A stretch of 64,000 nucleotides of DNA, from NCBI GenBank assembly GCA_951394045.1, contig OX595987.1, positions 1,054,001 to 1,118,000 of the forward strand, read 5' to 3'. The DNA is from Nitzschia sp. DOCU1 (Eukaryota > Bacillariophyta > Bacillariophyceae > Bacillariales > Bacillariaceae). The notes beneath the pieces are model-generated. The model was not told the DNA's origin, did not search any database, and saw only the letters and a list, made by a program, of their open reading frames with translations. Of the stretch, positions 23,748-32,626 are shown one piece after another. Every line of letters begins with the position of its first letter. Position 1 is the stretch's first letter. Both the position numbers and the translations under genes were made by a program.

Positions 23748-23857
23748 CTCGAAAACTGCATAGTCTGAAAGTTTCAGACAGAATCCTCGAAAACTGCACA
23801 GTCTGATTGTTTCAGACTTTGTCTGAAACTTTCAGACTCTGTCTGATTGTTTCAGAC
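23748..23857. repeat. Cluster of GTCTGAAA palindromes with two direct CTCGAAAACTGCA units
   Basis: Two near-identical 32-bp units begin at 23748 and 23786, each with CTCGAAAACTGCA followed by a palindrome. Perfect 17-bp palindromes built on GTCTGAAA/TTTCAGAC lie at 23763-23779 and 23821-23837. Imperfect versions (GTCTGATTGTTTCAGAC) lie at 23801-23817 and 23841-23857. Confidence 0.8.
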
Positions 23858-23893
23858 TGCAGCGGAATCTTGAATCAAAGATTCCTAGTGTAG

Positions 23894-24378
23894 CTAAAGA
23901 CTCTCATCAACTTTCATAGTCGGACTGTCTATTGTATCAAAGAAGATTCCTAATTCCTTCAATGCTTGCGGCACGGCGATATGTTGGACACAAAGTTGAC
24001 ACCGTCTACATTGGAATTGTCTGCCCCCAACAGCAATGTTTCATCCAAACTCTTACGTTGGCAGCGATGACAACTGGTAGCCACCATCAATAGAATAGCA
24101 AAAATCAGCAGTAGATAAAACAAGACATATGTTGCTAAATTATGAGACTAGATGGTAACCATCGTATCAAATTGGAAATCAAGATCATCTTCAATTTCTT
24201 CCCCTGGCATTACTGTTGCTTTCTGTTTCAACTCCTTCTTCCTCTTCTTAATGAGCCAATAGTTAGTCTCTAGAGGTCGCCGGTCACGATTCGTTGGGGA
24301 CTCACGGCGGCATGTCGGCGAAAAGGAATTCGTGAAGTTGAAGGGTGAAATACTCGAAAACTGCACAGTCTGAAACAA
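23894..24378 (-). pseudogene. Probable decayed gene fragment with CxxC motifs
   Basis: On the minus strand, a 76-residue frame (24378-24148) ends with the acidic stretch EEIEDDLDFQFD. After its stop the same frame continues through a hydrophobic segment (LFYLLLIFAILLMV) directly into SCHRCQRKSLDETLLLG. About 40 bases on, a different frame carries QFQCRRCQLCVQHIAVP and remains open to a TAG at 23894. Paired CxxC motifs split between frames look like a membrane-anchored zinc-binding protein broken by an indel and a stop. A very unusual intron arrangement is not excluded. Its 5' edge runs into a palindromic repeat unit, so the relic is flanked by repeats. Confidence 0.35.
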
Positions 24379-24404
24379 TCAGACTTGGTCTTAAAGTTTC
24401 AGAC
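24353..24404. repeat. Third copy of the CTCGAAAACTGCA/GTCTGAAA repeat
   Basis: This copy has CTCGAAAACTGCACAGTC in the same orientation as the units near 23.8 kb. Its palindromic core, GTCTGAAACAATCAGAC, is the exact reverse complement of the core in the 23.8-kb copies. A degenerate half (GTCTTAAAGTTTCAGAC) follows at 24388-24404. Confidence 0.75.
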
Positions 24405-24864
24405 AATGATCGAAGATTCCATCGCCCTTACTGTGAGTTGGCGAAAGCAAAACTTTACTCTTGGTTGCAGATTCAACGCCGAAAATGGGAAGCAGCGACC
24501 TTGGATTCCCTTCAGAACCTATTTTAGACCTCTTACCCGACGAGCAGAGAAGTTGCGACCGCCCAGCTGATAGAAGCGGTTCGTTAACGGTCACACATGG
24601 TTTGTCGTGAATTCATCAGAACCAGAGGTCCTTTTGGTCGGGTTGGTCCATTCCGCGAATCAGTCACTTTACACCACGTTGCTGCGCCTACTTGTGTTTG
24701 ATTTGTTCGAGCACATGTGATCGACATCTCCGACCAACATGGACGCGTCATCACAAGATTGCGTTCCTTCTCCAAAAAGTGGTTGACACCCGAGCTTGGG
24801 GAGAAAGCATTCCATTTCGAATGCAACATTCGACATCAAATAGTATTCAGTATTACCTCTGACC

Positions 24865-25845
24865 ATGGCATCCTTAGCTACAGCTCGAAACGCGATCCAA
24901 AAATCGATCCGCACCGTTGCTAATCAGCAACAGATCAGGTTCAAATCTACGTCGAAGTCGGGATTCGATACCATTGGCGTCGTCGGTCTAGGTCTGATGG
25001 GTCATGGGATTTGTCAAGTTGCGGCCTCGTCTGGAATTCATTCCAGCGTGGTTGCCTTTGAAAAGGAACAACGATTCTTGGATAGTGGTAAGGATCGAAT
25101 CATGAAATCAATTGAAAAGTTGGTGCTTAAGGATAAAATGACAATGGAAAAAGCCGACAAAACTCTGGCGTCGATTACGTGGACGACCGACATGGATGCC
25201 TTGAAGAATACTGACTTTATTGTCGAGGCCGTAATTGAAAACATGGATCTTAAACGGGAGCTTTACAATGCCCTTGGAAGCCTCTGCAAACCCGAAACGA
25301 TTTTCGCTTCCAACACGTCCTCGTTGTCGATCACTGAAATGTCGGCATTTTCGGGACGTGAAGACAAATTCGTTGGGGTACACTTTTTCAATCCTGTTCA
25401 GTTGATGAAGCTTGTCGAGGTGATCCGTACCGACCGTACCGATCCTGCGGTTTTTGAAAGAGCTTACAACTGGGTTGGTGATATCGGAAAAGTTGCCGTC
25501 AGTTGTGGCGATACTCCTGGCTTCATCGTCAACCGCCTCCTTGTTCCTAGTCTCATGCAGGCGCTAGCCATGGTTGATCGGAATGATGCTTCTGTCAAGG
25601 ACATTGACATCTCCATGCAGCTTGGCGCTGGGCATCCCATGGGACCCATTCACTTGGCTGACTACATTGGCCTCGATACCTGCCTCTTCATCGTCGAGGG
25701 ATGGGTTGAGAAATACCCTAATGAACCTGCCTTCATCATCCCTGCCTGCCTAAAGGAAAAAGTAGCAGCTGGCGACCTTGGACGAAAGACTGGAAAGGGC
25801 TTTTACCTCTGGGAGGGCGACAAGCGAGGAGATCCGGTCGCTTAG
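24865..25845 (+). CDS. 3-hydroxyacyl-CoA (3-hydroxybutyryl-CoA) dehydrogenase, probably mitochondrial
   Basis: A single exon of 326 residues. A Ser/Arg/Gln-rich, acid-poor leader (1-30) looks like a mitochondrial presequence. The NAD-binding Rossmann fold starts with VVGLGLMGHG (about 36-45). FASNTSSLSIT and the catalytic His in GVHFFNPVQLMKLVEVI follow. The family signature DTPGFIVNRLLVP and the C-terminal helical domain with GAGHPMGPI and LADYIGLD complete the protein. This is the normal length of the monofunctional enzyme. It oxidises L-3-hydroxyacyl-CoA to 3-ketoacyl-CoA in fatty-acid beta-oxidation, or acts on the butyryl-CoA-level substrate. Substrate length preference cannot be read from the sequence. 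Confidence 0.94.
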   Translation: MASLATARNAIQKSIRTVANQQQIRFKSTSKSGFDTIGVVGLGLMGHGICQVAASSGIHSSVVAFEKEQRFLDSGKDRIMKSIEKLVLKDKMTMEKADKTLASITWTTDMDALKNTDFIVEAVIENMDLKRELYNALGSLCKPETIFASNTSSLSITEMSAFSGREDKFVGVHFFNPVQLMKLVEVIRTDRTDPAVFERAYNWVGDIGKVAVSCGDTPGFIVNRLLVPSLMQALAMVDRNDASVKDIDISMQLGAGHPMGPIHLADYIGLDTCLFIVEGWVEKYPNEPAFIIPACLKEKVAAGDLGRKTGKGFYLWEGDKRGDPVA

Positions 25846-26255
25846 ATGAAAGTTCGCCGAACCTTGGCAAGCCTTTTATTGTTAGCTTAGAATTCGCGAC
25901 AACTGAAGAGTGTAGATCGTGACTATTCATAAAACTGAAGCTGCGGCGAGGATTTGGAACCCCGTCGTACCGTAGGCACTGCGGCGCCCCCGATTCGTGA
26001 TTCGAAGAGGGGGCCTTTGCACTGTTGTCTCTAGGAGGTATGAAGAATCAATAAATCGTTGCCCTTTCTCGTTAGAAATACATAAAGACTAGACCCTCAA
26101 ACCTTGCTAATAATACAGCTGAATCTAAGGTTCAAGGATCTGGATCCCCGTCTCAGGTGCTCTAGCGCTACCGATTCCTGATTCAAAGAGATGCATAGCG
26201 TACTAGACTGTACGTGGTGGCCCTTGCTGGGTTGTCTATAGTCGGTAGGAAGAAT
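25846..26255. other. Convergent intergenic region with a decayed LHC 3'-end duplicate
   Basis: This region lies between the 3' ends of the HADH and LHC genes. The stretch 25935-26070 resembles 26117-26280, including GATTCGTGATTCGAAGAG against GATTCCTGATTCAAAGAG and blocks matching the last codons and 3' flank of the LHC gene. It looks like an old tandem duplication. Confidence 0.4.
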
Positions 26256-27070
26256 TTAGAAAGCGTTGTCCTTGAACGCCGTCATCAGGTTGCCAAGAGC
26301 ACCTTCGTTCGTGGTCATTCCTTGAACAATTTCACCGGCGGCAGCGAACATGGCAAGACGTCCGTTGGCAACCTCTTGGGCCTCAAGGCGCTTGTATCCT
26401 TCAGCGCTTCCCTTCTTGAAGCCAAGGGGGTCCAATCCAAAGTCTCCGGGGGCACGCATGCCAGATTCTCGTCCAGAAGTGGTGGCGATACCAGAAATAG
26501 CCTCAACCATCATAATTCCAATCAATCCAGCAACAATGTATTGAGGGTGGGCATTCCAAAGTTGCCAGAAAGCCTCCATTTGGTTCTTGGCGGTGGCCAT
26601 TTCACATCCGGGGGCAGGGCCGAAAATCTCAACCTGAAGAAATCCGGCGACAGCAAGCATGGCAACGCGGCAGTGCTTGAGCTCGGCCTCTCGCAACCAG
26701 TAAAGGTCAATTCCAACCTCATCGATGTTGGAGAGACCAAGGGGGTCGAAACCAACATCTCCCGCCATGGATCCGTCAAGCTGTGCAACGAAGCAAAAGA
26801 AGCGAAACTAGTGAGTCAACCACGAATTCAAAAATTCTAGACATGGTTTCATTTAATCAGTGTCCAGGTTCCAAACTTCGATTAAGCGACCTATCGCCAC
26901 ACCAGCGCTCCATTCGCGAGTTCAGAACTTACAAGAGCCGGACGGTTCATGAACGGCAGAGACTTGCTTCGCTCAGCATTCAAGGCTGTCACCGAACGAG
27001 CAGATTGTTGGGCGGGAGCAAAGGCCGAAGCCGAAGCGAGGAGGGCGGCAGCAGCAACAAACTTCATCAT
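26256..27070 (-). CDS. Fucoxanthin-chlorophyll a/c light-harvesting protein (LHC family)
   Basis: Exons 27070-26933 and 26780-26256 (phase 0) encode 220 residues. The N terminus is a hydrophobic signal peptide followed by ASAFAP, the motif that directs proteins into secondary plastids. The mature part starts at LDGSMAGDVGFDPLG. Helix 1 carries the chlorophyll-binding ExxxxR motif in REAELKHCRVAMLA, and helix 3 has the matching EVANGRLAMFA. A middle helix (YIVAGLIGIMMVE) lies between. The protein sits in the thylakoid membrane and funnels light energy to photosystem reaction centres. The helix-1 context (DLYWLREAELKHCR) suggests the red-algal-like Lhcr subgroup rather than the major Lhcf, but this is tentative. 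Expression is expected to respond to light. The 5' leader carries only a short run before the doubled ATG. Confidence 0.93.
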
Positions 27071-27557
27071 TGTCTCTTGAGGTTGAATATGTTTCTTGCA
27101 GGATCATGGATGCTCATGGCTCTCGTCCGAGAGTCCTTTCCCCAACGATCGATGCCGCGTGCGACGCAGGTAGTAGTTTGGTACGTGACGTCAATACGAA
27201 AGATCGCGATGGAGGTTGAGTTCAACCGTTCGTTTGCGTCCGCGGAATCTGCAGTGTCCGCGCATAGCAACGCGCAGGAACGGAGGTGGCAAAAAGGAAC
27301 AAAGGTATGAACGGTCGGTGCTTAGGTCTGACGGTAGGTATTGAAAGGAAACCGGGAATGAAGGGAAGAGTCAGTCGTGGACTCATCCAATGGTTTGAAT
27401 GGCCCAAGATAAGCCACGGATAACTACTGCAGCGCTGGCCCTCTCTACGATATTTTAGTAATATGTTCCTTCTAGAGACGGCACAGCACTATTTAGGTCG
27501 AGAATATAGAGTAGAGAGTCTACTGAACTCCTCTCGTATCGCATGATACTTGGCTGT
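27071..27557. other. Intergenic region: LHC upstream side and primase 3' flank
   Basis: The LHC promoter should lie here. A TACGTGACGTCA stretch near 27181-27192 resembles a CRE/bZIP site (TGACGTCA) about 110 bp upstream of the LHC start codon. Otherwise only short unlikely ORFs are seen. Confidence 0.45.
27183..27192. promoter_or_regulatory. TGACGTCA bZIP-type site upstream of the LHC gene
   Basis: The palindrome TGACGTCA is the consensus cAMP-response-element/bZIP site. It lies about 115 bp upstream of the LHC start on the minus strand. In P. tricornutum similar CRE-like elements (TGACGT) are known to act in CO2/light-responsive promoters. Its function here is inferred from position only. 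Confidence 0.45.
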
Positions 27558-29079
27558 TTAAAAGTCCCCAACAATCGCCGCTTGCTCTTCGGCCTCATCC
27601 CTTGCCTTTTGGCGCAATTCCTTCAGCATCGGCTCCAGAAAGTTCTTTTGGAACGGTTCGAAATAGCCCCGGAGACTTGTCTTTTGCCAATCGTTGCGCA
27701 CGCGGGTAGCGTCGTCTTCCCCGTCGTGGAATTGATCAAGCTCAAACATGAGCTGCGGAAGCGTTGGGACTTCGAAGGGATCAAAGTCGTCTACTTTGGC
27801 GACTTCAATTGGGACACACACTCGTCCCGTCTTTGGGTGGACGCAAAAAGGGCTCTTCAACAAGTGATTTTGCATCTTGGAAACATTAATATCCAAGCGC
27901 GGGTAAGTGTACCGAAAGACTACCTCCGCCGGCCAGGCTTCAATGCGTTCCTTGTCCGAATTGGTGATATTCTTGGCTCGTTTGACGCTAGTGTCCCGTC
28001 CGAAGACGGCATTCAAGTGCTGCTTAAGCTCGGCCCACTTTTCCGCGGGCGACAAGTGCGCTCCCTGAGTGCCTGACCAATCATCAAGTAGGCGATCCCG
28101 CACCATCTTCGCTACGCCTGGCAAGCTATTCAAGAGAGGTTCCCACTGCTCCGCACTGGCCAACAAGCCATGACCAGTCTCGGGCAAGACGTGCTCAATG
28201 AACATGGGTTCTAGAATGTCAAAAGCACGACTGAGCATGGGATGTAGAGGAACAGCCAATCCCTCGCCCTTCTTCTTGCTCATAGAAACCTAATTCAAAT
28301 AGCAGTACTCAGCATGAGAAAAGTCGAAACGACCCAGCTAGACTCGTACGTTCCGATCATGTGCTTACCTCGAAATAGTTTGCCACAGCCGATCGAGCCT
28401 CGTTCGTCAAAGTCCTTGCAGATTCATCACAAACCCAGGCGTGAACTCCACGCCGTCCGGAATAAAACCAGGCGACCCGTTCAAATCCAAAATCTTCCTT
28501 CAAGCCTTCATCCATAATCTTGACCGCCATGGTCATAAAGGTCCAGCATTTCTGGCAAATGGAGGCACCAGAACATCCACAGTTTCGAATTTCATCGTAA
28601 TCCGTCAAGTCAATATCAAAGACGAGCTCGCGCTGTACTGGGCTAAAGTTATGGGCGGCGTTCTTGTCTTTCGGGGCGTGATTGAAGACAGCACCGATAT
28701 CGATCTTGTGTGGCTGTCTCTTCATAATTGCGTCCTTCAGTTCTTGCTCCGACGAAAAGCTTTGGTAACGAATGTAAATCTCTTCGCCCGGAAACGGCTC
28801 GATCGTAAAGGAAAATTCGCGGCGAGAAAAGATTTGAGGATTCTTGCCCATGGGATCGTATCCAAGCCATTGGTGCATGAAATCAAAGGGGAACAGTCGA
28901 GAATAATACATTCTCAACAGTTCCGGGCTAAAGACATGATCTTGGGGCGCGGAGGAAGGCGTCACTGGCACGGCGGTTGCCACTTCTGCACCCTCCATTT
29001 CTTCGTCCTGGGTTTGAAGTTCACCATGGCGCTCCACAGGACGATTCTCATTCTCCATGGCAACAGAGTCGGCTGTCAT
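27558..29079 (-). CDS. PRIM1: DNA primase small (catalytic) subunit
   Basis: Exons 29079-28369 and 28289-27558 (phase 0, 79-bp intron) give 480 residues. After an acidic leader (1-50), YYSRLFPFDFMHQWL starts the primase fold. The metal-binding Asp pair is in LVFDIDLTDYDEIR. A Cys cluster (CGCSGASICQKCW) binds zinc, and FYSGRRGVHAWVCD is the conserved Ser-Gly-Arg-Arg-Gly-His-x-Trp catalytic block. The second exon has the helical end with FRYTYPRLDINVS, LLKSPFCVHPKTGRVCVPI and the conserved VPTLPQLM stretch. The enzyme makes the RNA primers used by DNA polymerase alpha and works as a heterodimer with the large subunit. Length is close to the usual 400-480. Confidence 0.96.
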
Positions 29080-29639
29080 TGTGATTATGCACTGTGGTCA
29101 AAATAAGCCAGCGTAATTGAAATGACAACTGTCGGCAGAGAGGATACGCTGTACTAGAGGTCACGAACTCTGCCTCCAACAATCTGCCGTCGCCTTGAGC
29201 AATGCCACATCAACGTGTAGGACATCGTTGAATTTCTACTCGCGACGCGCATGCCAACCCCGAGGGTTTGCCGCCGACCGACCTTTTGGCTTTGGCGCGA
29301 ACGCAAACGACCCCTTCGACACGACCTGGTGGGACAGAACTACCGCCAGCGAAACAACGGATAGGGTCAAAGGACGGATCGTTGTTGCAAGCAGTTGTAG
29401 GAAGTACTTTTGCTACTAGCTAGCTAGCTACTCTGGAATAGTAGATTGGTATAAGACCAGTTAGCTGAAAGTGTAATGGGGTGAAGTAACAGAGCCGATA
29501 GGGAACCACACCTCGTCGGTTGCATTGTGTATCCAATTTGCTACAATTCATAGGCGAAAAGGAGCATCCAGAGAGCTGGTGCAACCGATAGTACTTGAGC
29601 GCTTAGTTCGCATGGGATAAAACTACTTCGACCTTTATC
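29080..29639. other. Intergenic region, no gene supported
   Basis: This region lies between the primase start and the ARMC6 3' end. A plus-strand frame around 29195-29419 has a peculiar Trp/Asp-rich stretch but lacks an ATG, so it is not called. Confidence 0.4.
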
Positions 29640-31364
29640 TTAATCATAGACAGGCCGAAAATTAGACTGGACTGTCCCAAAGAGTTGCGTTCCCTGGGCC
29701 TTGCCCGTTTCGTCCACCGTATATTTGACGGCCGCACACCCCAAGTCCCTCAGCGCGGCGTACGCTTCATCAATGCTTTCTTGGTGACGTCCCGCAACGT
29801 CCCTGAGAACGAATTCTGCACCGGCATCCAATATCAAGCGCTTGTCGTCTGGGCTCGAACGACTGGCAATGTTTCTCAATGCTAAACAACCCTGTCGTAA
29901 GAGTGGAACCTTGTTGGGAAAGCACTTCATTGCCTTGACAATACACTCGCCCCCTCGAGTGGCCTGGCATATCGTGGCTGCATTGTGGGGATTGCGCAAG
30001 GACATGGCGGCCAAAATGCCACATCCGTGCTCTTGGACGACTGGATCGGTGGCATGCAACTCCATGGCTTGCAAAATAGATGCCAACGACTGCCGACACA
30101 GAGTCGATTTGATCTCGTCATTAGCACATAGATTGCGCAAGAGGCCAAGAGTGGCAGCTGCCGTGTTGTGCTGATGAACGAGCAAGGTACGATCGTTTTG
30201 TTGGTTAGTACCTGTAGGAGAATCGTCGTCGGCATCAGTAGAATTGCCACTTGTATTAAGAGTTTTCAGGATTCCCACAGCCACCATATTCTGAACAACA
30301 TCATTATCAATGGCCATGACACGCAGAGCCGACAAGATTTGACATAATAGCGATTCACGTTCTTGTCGCTTGCGTTCCGACATTGTTGGATGCATTTCCA
30401 GACATTGATTCGCCAACTCGTGGAGCCGCGAGATAGCACCACACTTGTAAAATTCCTTAACATTCGCATGTGCTGATGAGACGACGGGGGCTTGTGTAGA
30501 CGCGGTTGGACCGGGTTCAGCCGAGGCTTGAAACTTTCCCAGAACAGCAAGTAGCTGACAAAGTTCATTTGTCATGAGCTCGTTCGAATTAGAATTCAGA
30601 TTCCTGGGAAGACACTCAATCCAAAGTCCAATCCCACTAGAAGTGGTAACGGGAGCACCAGTTGAAGCTGATCCACTACCGGTAGGCTCGTCGTCGTCCG
30701 CAGGACGAATGGTGACTTGATATCGGAGTCCAGCTTGTACCAAGGTCTTTTTATTAGCTTCACATCCGTTGCAGCAGGCGCGTGCCAAGGCGATCAATGA
30801 TAATCTTAACAGTGCATACTTGTCAAAGAGTGGGAACCACCGCTCTTGCAGCAAGGTTCGACCCAGCTGTAATTTTAGTTCGCGTATCAGAGGATGCTGC
30901 AGCGCGCTGCTTTTGTGAGGAAGGATAATCACTAACAGAAACTGAACTAGCTCGTCCACTTCCAGTTCGTGGTCCTCTGGTGCCACTCTTGCATCTTCTG
31001 GCTCATCTAACCGCTGCATTAACTTGGATTGAAGCTGAAGAAATCCATGTTGCAACACCAAACTGGCAAACATAATTGTGGCCTCGTTATTCTTGGTGGA
31101 GGCGTTAGCATTGATAACAATCGCCATGGCTAGAGACAAATCTTCGTTTTCAAGAGCTTGAACAAAGTTTCGCTGATTCTCGCGATCGCGCTTTCCTTGT
31201 TCTGATTCAGGGTGGGTCAATGACAAGTGATCCAATCGAGAGTCCTTGTTTTGTGACTGCAATTCCGAGATTGTTTCTTGCACGGCTCGATCGTCATCAT
31301 CGTACTCAAACAGCTCCTGACTTTCAAGGAGAGTCTCGTCAAACAGTTCCTGGGATATCAACAT
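29640..31364 (-). CDS. ARMC6: Armadillo-repeat protein, ARMC6 homologue
   Basis: A single exon. The start is set at 31364 (MLISQELFDETLLESQELFE), because this opening matches ARMC6 (IAQETFDAA...EEF) and the longer frame upstream is not protein-like; the result is 574 residues. The N-terminal helix is followed by a linker, then armadillo-type helical repeats up to the C terminus. The last repeats (EHGCGILAAMSLRNPHNAATI and QGCLALRNIASRS) and the closing AYAALRDLGCAAVKY agree with ARMC6. A Thr/Ser/Ala-rich insertion sits near 225-330. The family is conserved across eukaryotes but its function is unsettled; it probably acts as a protein-binding scaffold. It is divergent from a small coiled-coil gene. 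Confidence 0.85.
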   Translation of the reverse strand: MLISQELFDETLLESQELFEYDDDDRAVQETISELQSQNKDSRLDHLSLTHPESEQGKRDRENQRNFVQALENEDLSLAMAIVINANASTKNNEATIMFASLVLQHGFLQLQSKLMQRLDEPEDARVAPEDHELEVDELVQFLLVIILPHKSSALQHPLIRELKLQLGRTLLQERWFPLFDKYALLRLSLIALARACCNGCEANKKTLVQAGLRYQVTIRPADDDEPTGSGSASTGAPVTTSSGIGLWIECLPRNLNSNSNELMTNELCQLLAVLGKFQASAEPGPTASTQAPVVSSAHANVKEFYKCGAISRLHELANQCLEMHPTMSERKRQERESLLCQILSALRVMAIDNDVVQNMVAVGILKTLNTSGNSTDADDDSPTGTNQQNDRTLLVHQHNTAAATLGLLRNLCANDEIKSTLCRQSLASILQAMELHATDPVVQEHGCGILAAMSLRNPHNAATICQATRGGECIVKAMKCFPNKVPLLRQGCLALRNIASRSSPDDKRLILDAGAEFVLRDVAGRHQESIDEAYAALRDLGCAAVKYTVDETGKAQGTQLFGTVQSNFRPVYD

Positions 31365-31841
31365 TTTGTAGTAGGTGTAGGTTATGATGGTTACGTCAAA
31401 ACAACCATGGGTGCGTTTTGTGTTTGCTTTATTTTGTTGATGGTGCGGTAAAAGCAGGGACCATGGTTTTCTGCGCGCCACCCGACGATTTGACTAAACG
31501 GATGCGAACAGTATCATACCTGGTACAGTGGAAGGCGGACGCACCGCGGTATTTCTCCCGCCAAGGTAAGGTATCAATAATTACTTTTCCCGCGCGTTGC
31601 CATCCAATTCGAAATGGGTTCAGAATGGATCACAAATCATCATCACACATGGAACACCGAAACCGGCAATGGACCTCGTTGCTGCTCTATTCTTACTGCT
31701 GACCGTTGTTGGACCATGAAAACCGTTGTTGGAATAGAACCGGCCAAGCGCAAATGCAAAGCACTTTCGCTTGAACAGCTCGCATAAATCTGGGTCTTCC
31801 AAATTTTGATCGAAAACATTCACCACCACCACAAACAACTT
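31365..31841. promoter_or_regulatory. Divergent intergenic region with a GTATCATACCTGGTAC element
   Basis: A 477-bp gap between opposed start codons. It carries GTATCATACCTGGTAC at 31511-31526. The same 16 bases occur again at 47065-47080, and 15 of 16 occur at 39660-39675. Confidence 0.5.
31511..31526. promoter_or_regulatory. GTATCATACCTGGTAC element, copy 1
   Basis: It lies 147 bp upstream of the ARMC6 start (minus strand) and 316 bp upstream of the small coiled-coil gene, within a divergent gap. An identical copy is at 47065-47080 and a near-identical one at 39660-39675. The TACCTGGTA core is near-palindromic. The role is unknown. Confidence 0.5.
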
Positions 31842-32304
31842 ATGGCTCTTCGTCGCTCTAATCGTATCCTTGCCCAGGTTCAAGTAAGTATGATTCAGTC
31901 CATTCGACACTGGTTGCATTGCTGCTTTCTCACTTTATTCTTTCTGATTTCAGGTCCAGGACAATGAGCCAGTCTTCGCGGACCCTCGTCGCCAGGCTAA
32001 AATTGACCAGCTTGAAGGTCGCATTGACGGACAAGATGCTCGCTTCGAGAGCCAGGATGATCGCTTTTTGTTTCTTGAAAGGGAAAATGCAGAACTCAAA
32101 GAAAGAAACGCCGGACTCGAAGAAAGACACGCCGGACTCGTTGAGGAATTCGCCCGATTGCGTGAGCAATTCGACAGTCACGTTGAGGGCTTGGAGAACA
32201 AGGCGCCCAAGAGGGGCTTCCGCAATCGCCTCCAGCCTGGCTCCAAGAAAGTCCAGGCGCTTGCCCAGGAGACCAAGAAAGCAGCCGCCAAGCGCAAGCG
32301 CTAG
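31842..32304 (+). CDS. Small charged coiled-coil protein, unknown function
   Basis: Exons 31842-31883 (14 codons) and 31954-32304, joined in phase 0 by a GTAAGT...TTCAG intron, encode 130 residues. The first exon starts MALRRSNRILAQVQ and the second continues VQDNEPVFADP. Residues about 30-95 are a strongly predicted coiled coil with an imperfect heptad tandem (ENAELKERNAGLEERHAGLVEE). The DNA shows matching short repeats near 32090-32150 (GCCGGACTCG recurring). The C-terminal 35 residues are very basic (KAPKRG to KKAAAKRKR), compatible with nuclear import or nucleic-acid binding. I do not recognise a family. The frame continuity over the splice and the good donor and acceptor support a real gene. 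Confidence 0.7.
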
Positions 32305-32626
32305 AGGTTTTCCTTTCTCGACCAGAGCCTAAAAGGTCCATCGGGAGGTTGTGACGTTGGTGGCTGAGAACTGGATCCAGACAAGACCCGGGGGATTAGA
32401 TACATACATAACTTAGAAACTAGTTGTTTCGCTAGAATATTATGACCAATTCATCATGGCTTGTCATTTATCGTCCACCTCGGATTGTGTACCAAGTATA
32501 TAATCACCAATAGAATCTGAACCAGCTCGTCGACTTCGGGTTCGTGGTCTTCTGGCGGCACGCTTGAAGCATCTTCACACAATCACTGCTCGGACCAGAA
32601 TGTCTCATCTGTCTATAGGCCCTCAT
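32305..32626. other. Convergent intergenic gap
   Basis: About 320 bp between the small coiled-coil gene and the GHMP kinase 3' end. No coding or structural feature was recognised. Confidence 0.4.

Larger units (their letters stand above)
23027..24864. other. Long gene-poor region with palindromic repeats and a gene relic
   Basis: About 1.8 kb between the ATP synthase d gene and the HADH gene. It holds two clusters of GTCTGAAA-type palindromes (23748-23857 and 24353-24404), which flank a decayed minus-strand coding remnant (see separate entries). The rest shows only short, featureless ORFs. Confidence 0.55.

Noticed and set aside
25935..26010. tRNA-like pieces (GGTTCCAAATCC-type B box) on the minus strand
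   Set aside because: The sequence cannot form the acceptor stem, and the box is interrupted. It is better explained by the duplication with the LHC 3' region.
29195..29419. Plus-strand 74-codon frame with a Trp/Asp-rich segment
   Set aside because: It has no ATG and an upstream in-frame stop at about 29123; no splice partner was found.
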